A stretch of 64,000 nt of DNA, taken from positions 120,733-184,732 of the forward strand of contig JAAEAF010001974.1 in NCBI GenBank assembly GCA_011037195.1, read 5' to 3'. This document shows positions 10,280-21,300 of the stretch, in pieces. Numbering within the stretch: position 1 is the first letter of the stretch; each line of letters begins with the position of its first letter. This DNA comes from Triatoma infestans (lineage: Eukaryota > Arthropoda > Insecta > Hemiptera > Reduviidae). The notes below the pieces were generated by a model. The model searched no databases. It saw nothing but the letters and a program-made list of their open reading frames with translations, and had not been told where the DNA came from. Both the position numbers and the translations under genes were made by a program.

Positions 10280-10598
10280 GCTCAGGAGACCTCAAAATTT
10301 AGGTGAAAACTCAATTTCGAAATCTGACATGCATGCAATACATTCTTATATGACAGAAAACTATATTTCTTGCAGATTTCAAAATAATCAAAAAGTTCAT
10401 AATTCTAGAGATCAGGTGCTTGACCAAAATGGTAAATCTTTACTAATATTTTCAAATTTTCGATATCGAAAATATCCGTTTTGTGGACCCCTGAGTCCAA
10501 AAAAGTGGTTTTTAGCAATTGGTCTGTCTGTGTATAAGGGACAATATATCTCAAAAACGAAAAATCGCAAATTGTTCAAACTTAATATTTCATAAAGT
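10280..10598 (-). repeat. Dispersed AT-rich repeat family copy
   Basis: On the minus strand, AAGTTTGAACAATTTGCGATTTTTCGTTTTTGAGATATATTG matches the sequence at 33700-33765, 48930-48960 and 60930-60990 in outline. The open frames here are by-products of the repeat. Confidence 0.45.
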
Positions 10599-11048
10599 GT
10601 CGTCAAATTCATGAGTTTTTCCTAGTTGTAAGAGTTATTCTTTATTAACTTATTCTTTAGTATTTTTAATTTTATAGTTTCTTCTTCCTTAGATTCTTTA
10701 TCTTTTTCCTCTTGGTTTGCATCTTCCTCAGGAGACCTGAGAATTAGCTTTTCGTAAAAATCGTTCAATCGGAATTGCCAGACCGCCTGTTTTTTTTTTC
10801 CTCAGAAGAAGATTCTTCTTCTCGCACCAACCAGAGTGGTCGCCATTTCCTTTTTTCCCCTTCCATCTACCAGGCGTTTCTTCCACATGTTCATTCCTTT
10901 TGTCTTCTTTTTCCCTTTGTCGTCAAATTCATGAGTTTTTCCTAGTTGTAAGAGTTATTCTTTATTAACTTATTCTTTACTACTTTTAATTTTATTTTCT
11001 TCTTCCTTAGATTCTTTATCTTTTTCCTCTTGGTTTGCATCTTCCTCA
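10599..11048. repeat. Direct duplication of ~130 bp (10599-10730 and 10919-11048)
   Basis: GTCGTCAAATTCATGAGTTT through TTGCATCTTCCTCAG occurs twice, nearly identical, flanking 190 bp. Both belong to the acidic gag-like region of the short LTR element extending to 11660. Confidence 0.7.
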
Positions 11049-11660
11049 GTTTCTTCATCATCACCAATTTCCTCCTGATATTATTAGCTAGTATTATCGT
11101 TTCTTCTTCTTTATTAATGATGGTACGTCCTTTCTCATAGGATGCTATTGCCTATGTAATTCTCTAAGCTTATGACGGAGCTTAATATTCTCCCACTCAC
11201 CCCTTATCATGAGCATTCTTAATCTTATAAATTTCCTGTAGTTGTCGAAGTTCGTAGGAAACCCTCAAATTTCTTCCTCCACTTTTTGGAGACCATGTGA
11301 CTTCTTTTATACAAAAATTAGTAATTGCATATAAATTAATAACAAATACCTTCTCGGTCTGGATACTATTACCCACTGAATCTACCCACTTAAGATTCTA
11401 TCTATCAGATCTACCTATTAGATCTATCCCAATTTCTGACGCCAGTTGTTGTCTAGCCTACAATAAAATATACAAAAGAGATAGCTTAAGGACACCGTTT
11501 ATTTTCTATCTTGTTCACAATACAAGTTTACACACAATAACCCTTGGTAACAGTACCAAACAACCAAATACACACAATAAATTCTACCATCTTTTACTTT
11601 ATTTATAAATATATCAAAATAACCAATAACCAATAAATAAGATAGGCGATAACATACATA
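10780..11660 (-). mobile_element. Short non-autonomous LTR element, copy 1 (one LTR left)
   Basis: The right part (about 11449-11660) matches the LTRs at 41050-41281 and 42147-42394 (TACAAAAGAGATAGCTTA, CCCTTGGTAACAGTACCA, TTTATAAATATATCAAAATA). Immediately inside, on the minus strand, comes TGGCGTCAGAAATTGGGATA, like the start of the Gypsy internal region at 16269. Then a gag-like start (KVEEEI) and an acidic Glu/Lys-rich frame, all broken. Confidence 0.55.
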
Positions 11661-11825
11661 TTTATACTGTTCTATAAATTACAACCTCCCACATACAATC
11701 AAAAAAGTGTATCTAGTATGTGACAAAAAATATAAAATTAAATTATTCAACTCTCTACACGAACTTGACAGCCTTACTCTGACGATAGATGAGAATCTGA
11801 AATCGGTCAGGAACAATATAAATAT

Positions 11826-12850
11826 GTATACTACGACGGATAAAATGCCAGATGTTATTTCTTACTGTTAGTAATCAATAATTAATTACAATTTTTAAAA
11901 TACAACTGTATACAATAAGTATTTTGTAAGAATCGCTGTTTCTATTCTGAATTTTACTTTATCATAATAAATTAGTTGTTAATTGACAATGCGTCTTTAA
12001 TTTTCAGTTTAGAAAATTGGTTTTCCTTGTCTAATATTATGGAGAAAGACGCATTAATGATGTGTTATTTATAGCTTTAGCCACAACCTTTTGGCGTTCT
12101 TGTGATACTGAATGGGCATGTCTGGATATATTTCAATACAACTATTCTGACAGAATATATTATGTTGTACGGCTGTAGAGAAGAAAAATGAAAAGTCACA
12201 CCATTCTCTAGAACCCCTTTAAAATAAATTTTTCCAGAAAAATATTATACCTATATGTATGTAAAAAGCACACAAAAGTTTGAAGAAAATCGTTGGAGCC
12301 GTTTTCGATGAAATTCCTTCAGTAGATTGGTAATCCCCGTATTTTGATCAAATCCATTACCTGAAAAAACTCAGTTTCGAAAATCTGACAAGTATAATAC
12401 TTCTTTTTATAGTAATTACTTGCAGATGATTTTTTTTATAACTTAGGTATTATCTTCTTCATAGATTAATTTGTTTTTTTTTGTGCCCGTATAGTGTGCG
12501 TGCTAACCTTCCCTAATGATATCTAGCGTGGAAAATATGTGCTCTACTCTAATTAAGTATAACCTTACTAGAGTATAACCTCAGTAAATATAACCTTTCT
12601 AGAGTAAGGCATTCAGTAATCTCTTTTACGGGTTGCTACGCCCTCCGTGCCAGCCACTGACTAAAAATAAAAAATACTCTTAGCCGATAAAACTTGAAAA
12701 TATGTGGATCACAATACTATTTTCGCGTGCTTCCTGTCATGAGGGATGATCATAAGTAACGTTCAACCATGATAATAAATGTTGAATATGTGGATGGGTC
12801 CGCAATGCTGAATATCATCCGGTATTTTATCCATCGTAGCATGCACATTT
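11826..12850. repeat. Possible TIR element, ~1 kb
   Basis: CTACGACGGATAAAATGCCA at the left and, inverted, CTACGATGGATAAAATACCG at the right (about 12815-12846) could be terminal inverted repeats of roughly 30 bp. A third copy of the motif stands at 42765-42800. The interior holds a dispersed-repeat stretch (12240-12420) and no transposase. Confidence 0.4.
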
Positions 12851-12949
12851 TATCCTAAATATGAATGCTACGACGTATATAAGATCAGATGTGATAATAA
12901 ATGTTTTGAAAATAATAGTTTTAATTTTAATTTTTTTGGATAGTGCATA

Positions 12950-13775
12950 ATTTATTTTTATTTTATTTTATTTATTTATTTATTGCCTAAAGAAGCTATA
13001 CATTTCTATAGCAAGAGATTGACCTCTGCTGAGAGCTGAACAAAAAATACATCACAAGAAAAAACATTACAAACAGTACAGCTTAATCTTCAAATAATAA
13101 AATAATATTAAATACCTAATTAATAAAGTAGATAGTAAGAATGATTTAAATAGACTTTATACAAATTAATTTAGGGAAGGAGTTTAAGGGATCTTCTCGT
13201 AGGTCCCTGATAATACCTTTACAAACCTATATCTTTCCTCCAAAGCCTCAGAGATAAAATAAAATAAATGGTTTAACTTTTCTTTATTTTCTATATCTAG
13301 TAAATTAGCAAAATCATAAGAACTGTGTGAAGATAAATACCTTTTAACAACCTCCTTCTCAAACATTTATAATAAGGGCATTCCAAAATAAAGTGCATAA
13401 TATTATCATTTTTGCCCTCCGCACAGGTGTAGCAACCTTTTTTAGCATCAAATAAATGGGCTATTCCATTATAAAAAATCCTAGGATAACGATCACTAGC
13501 TACTCCAATTTGAGCTATCAATCTGGTTTTAATGATGTTACACCTAATATTTACATTTGAACTACCATTAGCCAAGGGACATATCAATCTATAGTGAGTG
13601 TTATATGAGGAGTTGAGTACTTCATTGATGTCAGTGCTTAAGCATTTGTTATAAACTTTTAAAGTAAGATTTTTTAAGTTATTAGAGACCACGTCAGCAT
13701 GCTGCGCCTCCCATATGTCCAGCGCTCCTATACAATAAAGCATTTCTTTCTCAAAAGCCAAAACTTCTTTTGCTT
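12950..13775 (-). pseudogene. 5'-truncated LINE, C-terminal region
   Basis: Minus-strand frame 13297-13761 ends with a Cys/His cluster CYTC...HFILEC, the C-terminal zinc-binding motif of many LINE ORF2 proteins. A frameshift near 13360 moves the rest into 13184-13366 (FVKVLSGTYEKIP then stop). A TTTAT/TTATT run at 12957-12985 marks the 3' tail. Family differs from the LINE at 22884-27528. Confidence 0.62.
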
Positions 13776-13868
13776 GTTATTATGGCATTTTCATAATATA
13801 ATTGTGACATTAAAAATCTACTATATTATTTAAATTTCTATAACTTTTATTATCATTAAATGGAGTAA

Positions 13869-14640
13869 TAATAATAATAATATACTTTATTCCAAAATTA
13901 CAAAAACAATCAAATATACAACTGCTAATAAAACAAAAGTATATAAGGGTTGGCTAAGTATCCGACAGCCGGAGGATGATGTGATCAATTTTCAGCATCA
14001 AAAGTAAACATACAAAAGGCAAATAAGAAAAATTTAAATAGAAGAGATTAATTTCTTTCTTGGTTTCGATGTAAATATAACAGAATAGAAAATGGAAACA
14101 ATGATATAATTATACAAGAATGAGAAGCAGAACGAGATATGTACTAAACATTATAAAAATAAACAAACTGAAATATTACTCTTTTTGTTGCAATTAATAT
14201 GTCTAAAAATTGAACTCTTGTACCAATTTATATCAATAGAACCATGCAGAGCGTACGTATTTAATTAAAACCCCTTGCAATTCAATGAATTCAGAAGACA
14301 CCTAAGAGACTGTAGTGAAAGAGAACTCACACCTAGGTAGAGCAAGCGAAACTCCGCTAATATAGGACATTCTGCAAGAAAGTGCACTATATCCTCTTTG
14401 GCTCTACGATTACACAGTGAGCAGTTCAATCTCTCGCTCAGCCCAGGCTGTAAAATTCAAAAATAATAATTCCCCTCTCATTTTAAATAACCATCGCAAA
14501 TCGTTCAGCGACAAGTGCTTAGAAGGACAATCCGCATCAAATGAAAAAATCCTTACTCTCAGGTCTAATTTTCATTATATAGAGTATAAATATAGCAAAA
14601 TATATGCTTTGGACACCGATAAGCTAAGAATTTAATTAAT
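13869..14640 (-). pseudogene. 5'-truncated LINE fragment (same family as 22884-27528)
   Basis: On the minus strand LRWLFKMRGELLFLNFTAW is followed, after a frameshift near 14430, by CSLCNRRAKEDIVHFLAECP. The intact counterpart at 26910-27060 reads LRWLFKLRGELVYLNFSPW and CSLCTLNEREDLYHFLCLCP. The 3' end has a TAA-type trinucleotide tail at 13870-13890. Confidence 0.65.
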
Positions 14641-14880
14641 AGCCGCTTAAAAATCGATTAAGCTGTGAGCTTTCGGAGACTTTTTTTACTGAGTGTAAGT
14701 ATATACAAAGGAACTAAAAACACTAAAAAAAAAAAACCTCACGAGAATATAGAGCAAATAAACACAGACGTCCTGCTCAATAGCTAGAGGCTAACTGACT
14801 AGTGCATAATAAACCATAATCATGACGGTAGATTGCATGCTGTACGAGAATTATGTCAGTAGAGCAAACGTTATCTCTAA

Positions 14881-15045
14881 ATTTTAAATAATTGAAAACA
14901 ATTATTTACTTGATTATTTTCAAATGATTATAATTTTATCAATGAACTGTTTAAATTCGAATTTAATGGTTTAATACAATTGTTCATATCTAATTTATTC
15001 ATATATTTTAACTTGGGATCAGAGATTTTATTAGTTTTTCTTTTC
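14881..15045 (-). other. CYP6-B 3' flank homologous to C and D
   Basis: AATTGAAAACAATTATTTAC, CTTGGGATCA-AGATTTTAT and TTTTTCTTTTC blocks match 43150-43335 and 62165-62340 in order. The gene duplication unit therefore extends at least this far downstream. Confidence 0.6.
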
Positions 15046-15116
15046 CTACAATCCCAAAAAACCAAAAACCCCAAAAACCCAAAACCCCAAAAAACCCAAA
15101 CCAATTTTATTTTATT
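15046..15116 (-). terminator. CYP6-B poly(A) signals and G-rich downstream tract
   Basis: On the sense strand overlapping AATAAA hexamers lie at 15106-15116, about 40 nt after the stop. Within 10 nt a run of G-tracts parted by T-tracts follows (GGG, GGGG, GGG, GGGG, GG, GGG at 15100 down to 15048). This fits a GU-rich downstream element and could also fold as a G-quadruplex. C and D lack the G-tract. Confidence 0.55.
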
Positions 15117-15153
15117 ATGTTATCAGTTTTCTTAAAAATATTTTAAATACTTA

Positions 15154-15323
15154 TTACTTATTTCTATGAACTATTTTTGCAGTTAGCCTATTTTTTGTTT
15201 TTGTAACTAAGCCAGTTGGCAGTAATGACAACTCATTTGGGGTATCGGCTGTTTTTATTAATTTATACTTTGAAAGAATGGTTAATATGCCAGTTTTTGT
15301 TTGTAACAAACCAAATCGCAGAC
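15154..15323 (-). CDS. CYP6: CYP6-B exon 4 (C-terminus)
   Basis: Too short to stand out as an ORF. Follows a TTTTGTAG acceptor with GT CTG CGA, giving G-LRFGLLQTKTGILTIL, and ends HRNK-TAA at 15154-15156. The C-terminus is three residues shorter than in C and D; M after CIG is replaced by L. Confidence 0.84.
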
Positions 15324-18300
15324 CTACAAAAAAAAAACAGAATTAATTAACATTATTACTTTGTGGTGGCATATCGATAATGGCTAGGTAACAGCGCGTT
15401 AGAAGGTAACAGTGTGTACTAAAGTCGGTAATTAAGGCGCCTCGGGACTTGTTTATTGTATGAAGCGCAGCATTTATAATAAAATTTTTTGTTTATATTT
15501 GTATTGTAATTCTGGGCACAGTTAAACGAAAACCCTGTACAAAGATATTAAACGTTTATTGCATTAATAATTGGATAAGTTTTGTCATTTATCTTAATCC
15601 AACAACTTAAGATGAATCAATAAACTTAAATACTTCAGTTGGTTAGAGTACTTAAGCATTACCATAATTATGTATTAATATGTACTTCGAATGATTAGGC
15701 GATGGACTGGTTGAAAATGAAGCCAGATCTTAAATATAAATCGTAGTCAGCTCCGATTTAAATATGAATGAGCTATTTAAATTGAATTGTGAATTGCTTT
15801 GTTTGAATTTTACTCCCTGGGATTAAATAATAAGAACTATATTAGCGGAGTTTGGCAGCAATATTTTTGGTGAAAATACTGTAACGCATCCAGTGTGCCA
15901 TCTAGGAGAGGAAGTATGAAGCTCAAGTTCTCTTAGTGGCCGCTAGGAAGCGCTGGCGACGCGCTCTAGTTATTTTTGGAAGGATTGAGAAAGTTCTAGA
16001 AGATTCTCCACCGGTATAAGTAGTGGGACCGCAGAGAGCTGAGAGAGTTTTCCAGTTACAAACGAAGTGTACATTTGTGGAAAGTGTATAAAAAGTGAAC
16101 TTTTGTGTTTTAAACTGAGAAGTAATTATTATTAAGTGTTGTTTTTTTGAAATTTATTGTGTAAAACAATAAATTGGTGTTTTCATTATTGAAGTTTAGA
16201 GTATTTTATCTATACGAACCCATTTAAAACTAGTTGCAGTAGCTAGTTTAGAGGGAAAAACGTTACACTTGGTGTCAGAAGTGGGATAAAATCTCTAAAC
16301 AGGTAAAACTTTAGTATCAGTTTTGTTGTATGCCCATAAGTACCAGAAGTCAAACGCGAAAATGGATGAAATGATGACATTTTTGAAGGAAATGAAAAGA
16401 GGCCAGGATGAAATGAGAGACGAAATAAGGAAGAGCCGGGATGAAATGAACGAAATGAAGAGGGGCCAGGATGAAATAAAAGACAAAATAGAGAGGGGCC
16501 AGAAAGAAATTAGAGCAGATAAATAAAAAGGGAGATAAATAAGGTCCAAGAAGAAATAGACCAGGTCCAAGAGGAGTTAAAATCTGAAATGGAGAGGAAG
16601 ATAAGCGAGGTAGAACAGTATGTAAGACGCCGATTGGAAAGCACGGAGGCTGGCTTGCCCAAGGTTGGAGTTGGAGCCACTCTAACGGCAGACATACAGG
16701 AAAATGAAGGCCCCCGAGTGGCGATCAGAGTTCTTGCGCAAATTAAGCCGCCAACCTATGACGGAGCATCATTGTGGGCAAACTATTTGCTACAATTTAA
16801 TGCCGCCACTTCCCCAAATGGATGGAGCGAAAAAGAGAAAGCAACATCACTGATTATGTCGCTGCGGGGCGAAGCGCTGGACATTCTCCAGAGCATTCCG
16901 GAGGATCACCGAGGAGATTTTGCCCATTTGAGCGAACACATGGAGAGGAGGTTCGGCGACAAGCATATGTAGGAGCTGTACAAGACGCACTTCAAAACAC
17001 GGCGCCAACACCCGGGACAAACACTCCAACAATTTAGTGCCGATATCTCCCGCTTGGTTAGAATGGCGTACCCCGGCCTGGATGACAATCTTTTGGAGGG
17101 ATTTGCTGCGGATGTCTTCGCCGACGGCCTGTAGGACCCCGAATTAAAACAGGCTATCAAGTTGGCCAGATCAAGGACGATCGGGGAGGCGCTGACAAGA
17201 GCTTTAGAATTTGAGGCTGTAAAAAAGAGCATCCAGAAGGAACCAGTTCGGGTAAGGCAGACTTATGTGAAGCCATCTGTCGCTCCAAGTGCTGGTAAAG
17301 TGAAGGGGAAAATTGAAGACATTGTGGAGCGGTTTGTGAAATGCCCTCCAACGCAAATACTGAACAGTCTTTGAAATTTTTTAACTGCCAGGAATTTGGA
17401 CATTTTAAGAGAGAGTGTAAACGCCCTCCTAGAAAGAAACAGCAAAAGGGCGAAGATAATAAGGAAAAACGACGAGTAGCCGGCTTTGAGGGGCGGAAGC
17501 CGGCTCGTCTCTCTTATGCCCCAGCACAGTTAAAGGTTTCACGGCTGAAATGCGAAGACAATGGCCTATTACTGGAAAGAAAGTTTGCGGGTAAAGCCTG
17601 CCAGATGGTCGTAGACACCAGAGCCACGCACACTATTGTCAGGAAAGGTTTTCTACCGAAGTGGACTTTAAGAACTCCTTCGAGAGGTTATCTAATCGTA
17701 ACGGCCAATGGGGAGAGCATGGATGTCGTGGGAGAAAGTCAGGTCACCATCGAGGTGGGTAGTAAGAAGATCCCCATCATGTTTTTGTGGCAGATATTGA
17801 GGATCCAGTCATACTGGAGATGGATCTTATGAAGGCCCATAAAGTCGTCCTGAATTTTGATGAGAGATCTATGCGAATAGGGAACGAGGAGACCGTTCTA
17901 AAGATGTGTAAAGAAGATGATGGAGTGGTAAGGCAAGTGCTTTCGGAAGACCTTATCCTACCGCCACGGAGTGAAGCCATAGCCGCCGTCGCATTGGAGG
18001 AAAAACCAGGAGGGTTACTGTGAGTATTAGAGCCGGCTCCGCAACTCGACAACGGCATTCTCGTAGGACGGACGCTTATTTCAGCTAAAACTAATAAAAT
18101 ACCGGCTAGACTTTTGAATACTAAGGATTTCGTCCAAAAGCTGAAGAAGGGAACGATCATAGGCAGGTGTGAAGAGGTCAAGATGATAACCGGTTTCGAG
18201 ACTGTTAGCGCAGATCTAGCCGAGAGGCAACCTGCACCAAAATCCAGAGTAATGAAAGAGTTCATAAAAAGTGCAGTCGCCAATTTGAAACCTGAGGACA

Positions 18301-21300
18301 GGAAACCGGCCGAAGAGCTGCTATGGAAGTTCCAACATGTGTTTTCTAGCAGCGACAAAGATCATGGAAGGACGAAGACGGTGCGACACCGAATCAATAC
18401 GGGCGATCATCCACCCATCAAGCAACCACCACGAAGGATTCCCCTGGCCAAACAACAGGAAGCTGACCAGATGTTAGACGACATGAAGACACAAGGCGTT
18501 ATCGAACCCTCCAGCAGCCCTTGGGATTGTCCCGTTGTGTTGGTCAAGAAGGATGGATCGACAAGATTTTGTGTTGACTACCGCAAGCCTAATGACATCA
18601 CGAAGAAGGTCAGCTACCCGTTGCCACGAATAGACGACACTGTGGACACCTTAGCGGAGGCCAAACGGTTTTCGACTTTGGACTTAAAGAGCGGGTACTG
18701 GGAAGTGGAGATACATCCAGAGGATCGCGAGAAGCCAGCTTTTTCCAAAGGTACAGGACTATGGCAGTTTAACGTAATGCCATTTGGACTCTGCAAAGCA
18801 CCGGCTACTTTCGAGAGGCTGATAGAGACAACTCTGAGAGGGTTACATTGGCGAAACTGCCTGATTTACCTAGACGACGTTGTCATCTTTAGCAAGACCT
18901 TGAAGGGACACCTCAGGCATTTAGAAGAGGTCTCGGAAAAATTGTCCGATGTTGGCTTGAAGCTTAGCCTGAAGAAATGCCAACTGTTTGGCAAGGAGGT
19001 GAAATACCTGGGACACATTGCTGCCGCGGAAGGAGTGAAGACCGATCCTGACAAGATTGAAGCCGTGAGTGCGTGGCCAGTCCCGAAAGATAAGCGTGAA
19101 ATCAGAAGTTTCCTGGGGCTGTGTACTTACTATAGGAGATTTGTCCTCGGATTTGCAGACATAGCCAGGCCACTACTCGGTTGACTGAAAATGAGCAACC
19201 TTTCGAATGGACACCTAAATGCCAAGAAGCATTCGATCGACTCAAGAAAGCCTTATTGACGTCCCCAATCTTGGCATATCCGAGGGCTGGTTGCGAATTC
19301 ATAGTAGACACAGATGCCAGTGCAGTTGGAATAAGGGGGGGGGGGGTACTTCCCAGGTACAGGATGGCGAAGAACGAGTCATTGTGTACTTCTCTAAAAC
19401 TCTCTCTAAGGCTGAAAAGAATTACTGTGTCACTAGGAAAGAGCTTCTGGCAATCGTGAAGACACTGGAACATTTCCATAAATACTTGTATGGACAGCCC
19501 TTCCTATTGCGGACAGAACATGCTTCATTGACTTGGCTCTTAAATTTCAAGAACCCGGAAGTACAAGTAGCTCGCTGGATAGAGAGATTGCAGGAATACC
19601 AATTCAAGATTATCCACCGGAAGGGAAGGCTCCATGGCAATGCTGACGCTCTTTCAATACGGATTGCAAGCACTGTAGCAAGATAGAACGGAAGGAGTAG
19701 GGACAATGCAAAAGAACCATTGTCTTACCACTAGAATAATGGAGCCCTGAAGTGATTAGGGAAGAACAACTTAAAGATGAGGACATCGGACCGTGCTCAA
19801 GTTTAAAGAAGATGGGTCAAGACCGGACAGGAAAGACATTGCACCTAGTAGTCGGGATGTGAAATGCTACTGCGCACAATGGGATTCGTTTACCATTTAA
19901 GATGGCGTATTGCTGCGGATCTGGGAAAACGCAGATGGCAAAGACAAAAGGACTGCATCGAAGAGGGAAGAAGTGTTAGCGGAAGTGCATGGAAGCATTA
20001 CTGGCGGCCATTTCGGAGTAAAGAAGATATTAGAAAAGTTGAGGCAGCGGTTCTATTGGGTAGGCTACCATCAGGATGTTGAAGATTGGTGCCGGCGATG
20101 CACGGAATGTGTAGCGAGCAAAGGACCCATTAGTAGAACCCATGGCGCTATGAAGCAGTACAATGTTGGAGCATCTTCCGAAAGATAGCTATCGATATAG
20201 CCGGCCCCTTCCCAAAATCTAAAAGCGGAAATCGCTATATAATAGTTGCGGCGGACTACTTTAGCAAGTGGACGGAGGCGTATGCTTTGCCAACCCAGGA
20301 CGCATCAGCTCTGGCCGAAGCTCTAGTAAATAACGTGTTCAGTCGTTTCGGGATTCCGCTGGAATTACATTCCGATCAAGGGAGAACCTTTGAGTCACAG
20401 GTGTTTAAGGCGGTCTGCGAGATTCTTGGCATCAGGAAGATGAGGACAACGCCGCTTCACCCTCAGTCTGACGGCATAGTGGAGCGATTTATCGGTATTT
20501 AGAGGTAGCCATTTAAGGCTTTTGGTGAATGAACGCCAGGACGACTGGGACGAACACATACCTCTAATCATGATGGCGTACCGTTCGGCTGTACACGAGA
20601 CCACGGGCCGCACACCAGCCAGCGTTGTGCTTGGAAGAGAACTTCGGCTACCCAGTGACCTTTTATTTGGCAGCCCAGAAGAGGAGGAAACGGACGTGGA
20701 CAACTATGCAGAAGAGCTTCGCCGCAGATTGAGGACCATTCATGGAAAGGTGCGCGACAAGATGGTGTTAGAAAGTAACCGGATGAAAACGCGGTACGAT
20801 CTACCGGGTCAGCGGAAGGACCTTCTAGGAAGGCGAGAAGGTATGGCTGTATAATCCGGTACGGAAGAAGGGAAGGTCCGCAAAACTTCAAAACGATTGG
20901 GAAGGACCTTAACAATCATCTCAAGGCTCAACGACCTGGTATACCGAATCTAACGGACGCCCAGATCCAAAATGAAGGTCGTACATCTGGACCGGTTACT
21001 GCCTTACGTCACCAGCGATCTTTCTGTTCGTGACGAACAGATCTGAGAGGGGAGCAGTGTAACGCAGCCAGTAGTGTCATCTAGGAGAGGAAGTAGGAAC
21101 CTCAAGTTCTCTTAGTGGCCGCTAGGAAGCACTGGTGACGCGCTCTAGTTCTTTGTGGAAGGATTGAAAAAGTTCTAGAAGATTTTCCACCGGTATAAAT
21201 AGTGGACCACAGAGAGTTAAGAGAGTTTCCAGTTACAAACGAAGCGTACGATTGTGGAAAGTGTATAAAAAGTGAACAAAGTGAACTTTTGTGGTTTAAA

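Noticed and set aside
10599..11048. CRISPR-like or tandem array
   Set aside because: Only two copies of a 130-bp block, inside an LTR element; no spacer-repeat pattern anywhere in the window.
15050..15100. CCCCAAAA-like telomeric repeat
   Set aside because: Units are irregular in length, the tract is only 50 bp, and insect telomeres are typically TTAGG. It is better explained as a G-rich 3' element of CYP6-B.
16295..17351. Minus-strand frames of 60-108 codons
   Set aside because: Shadows of the Gypsy gag region on the plus strand.
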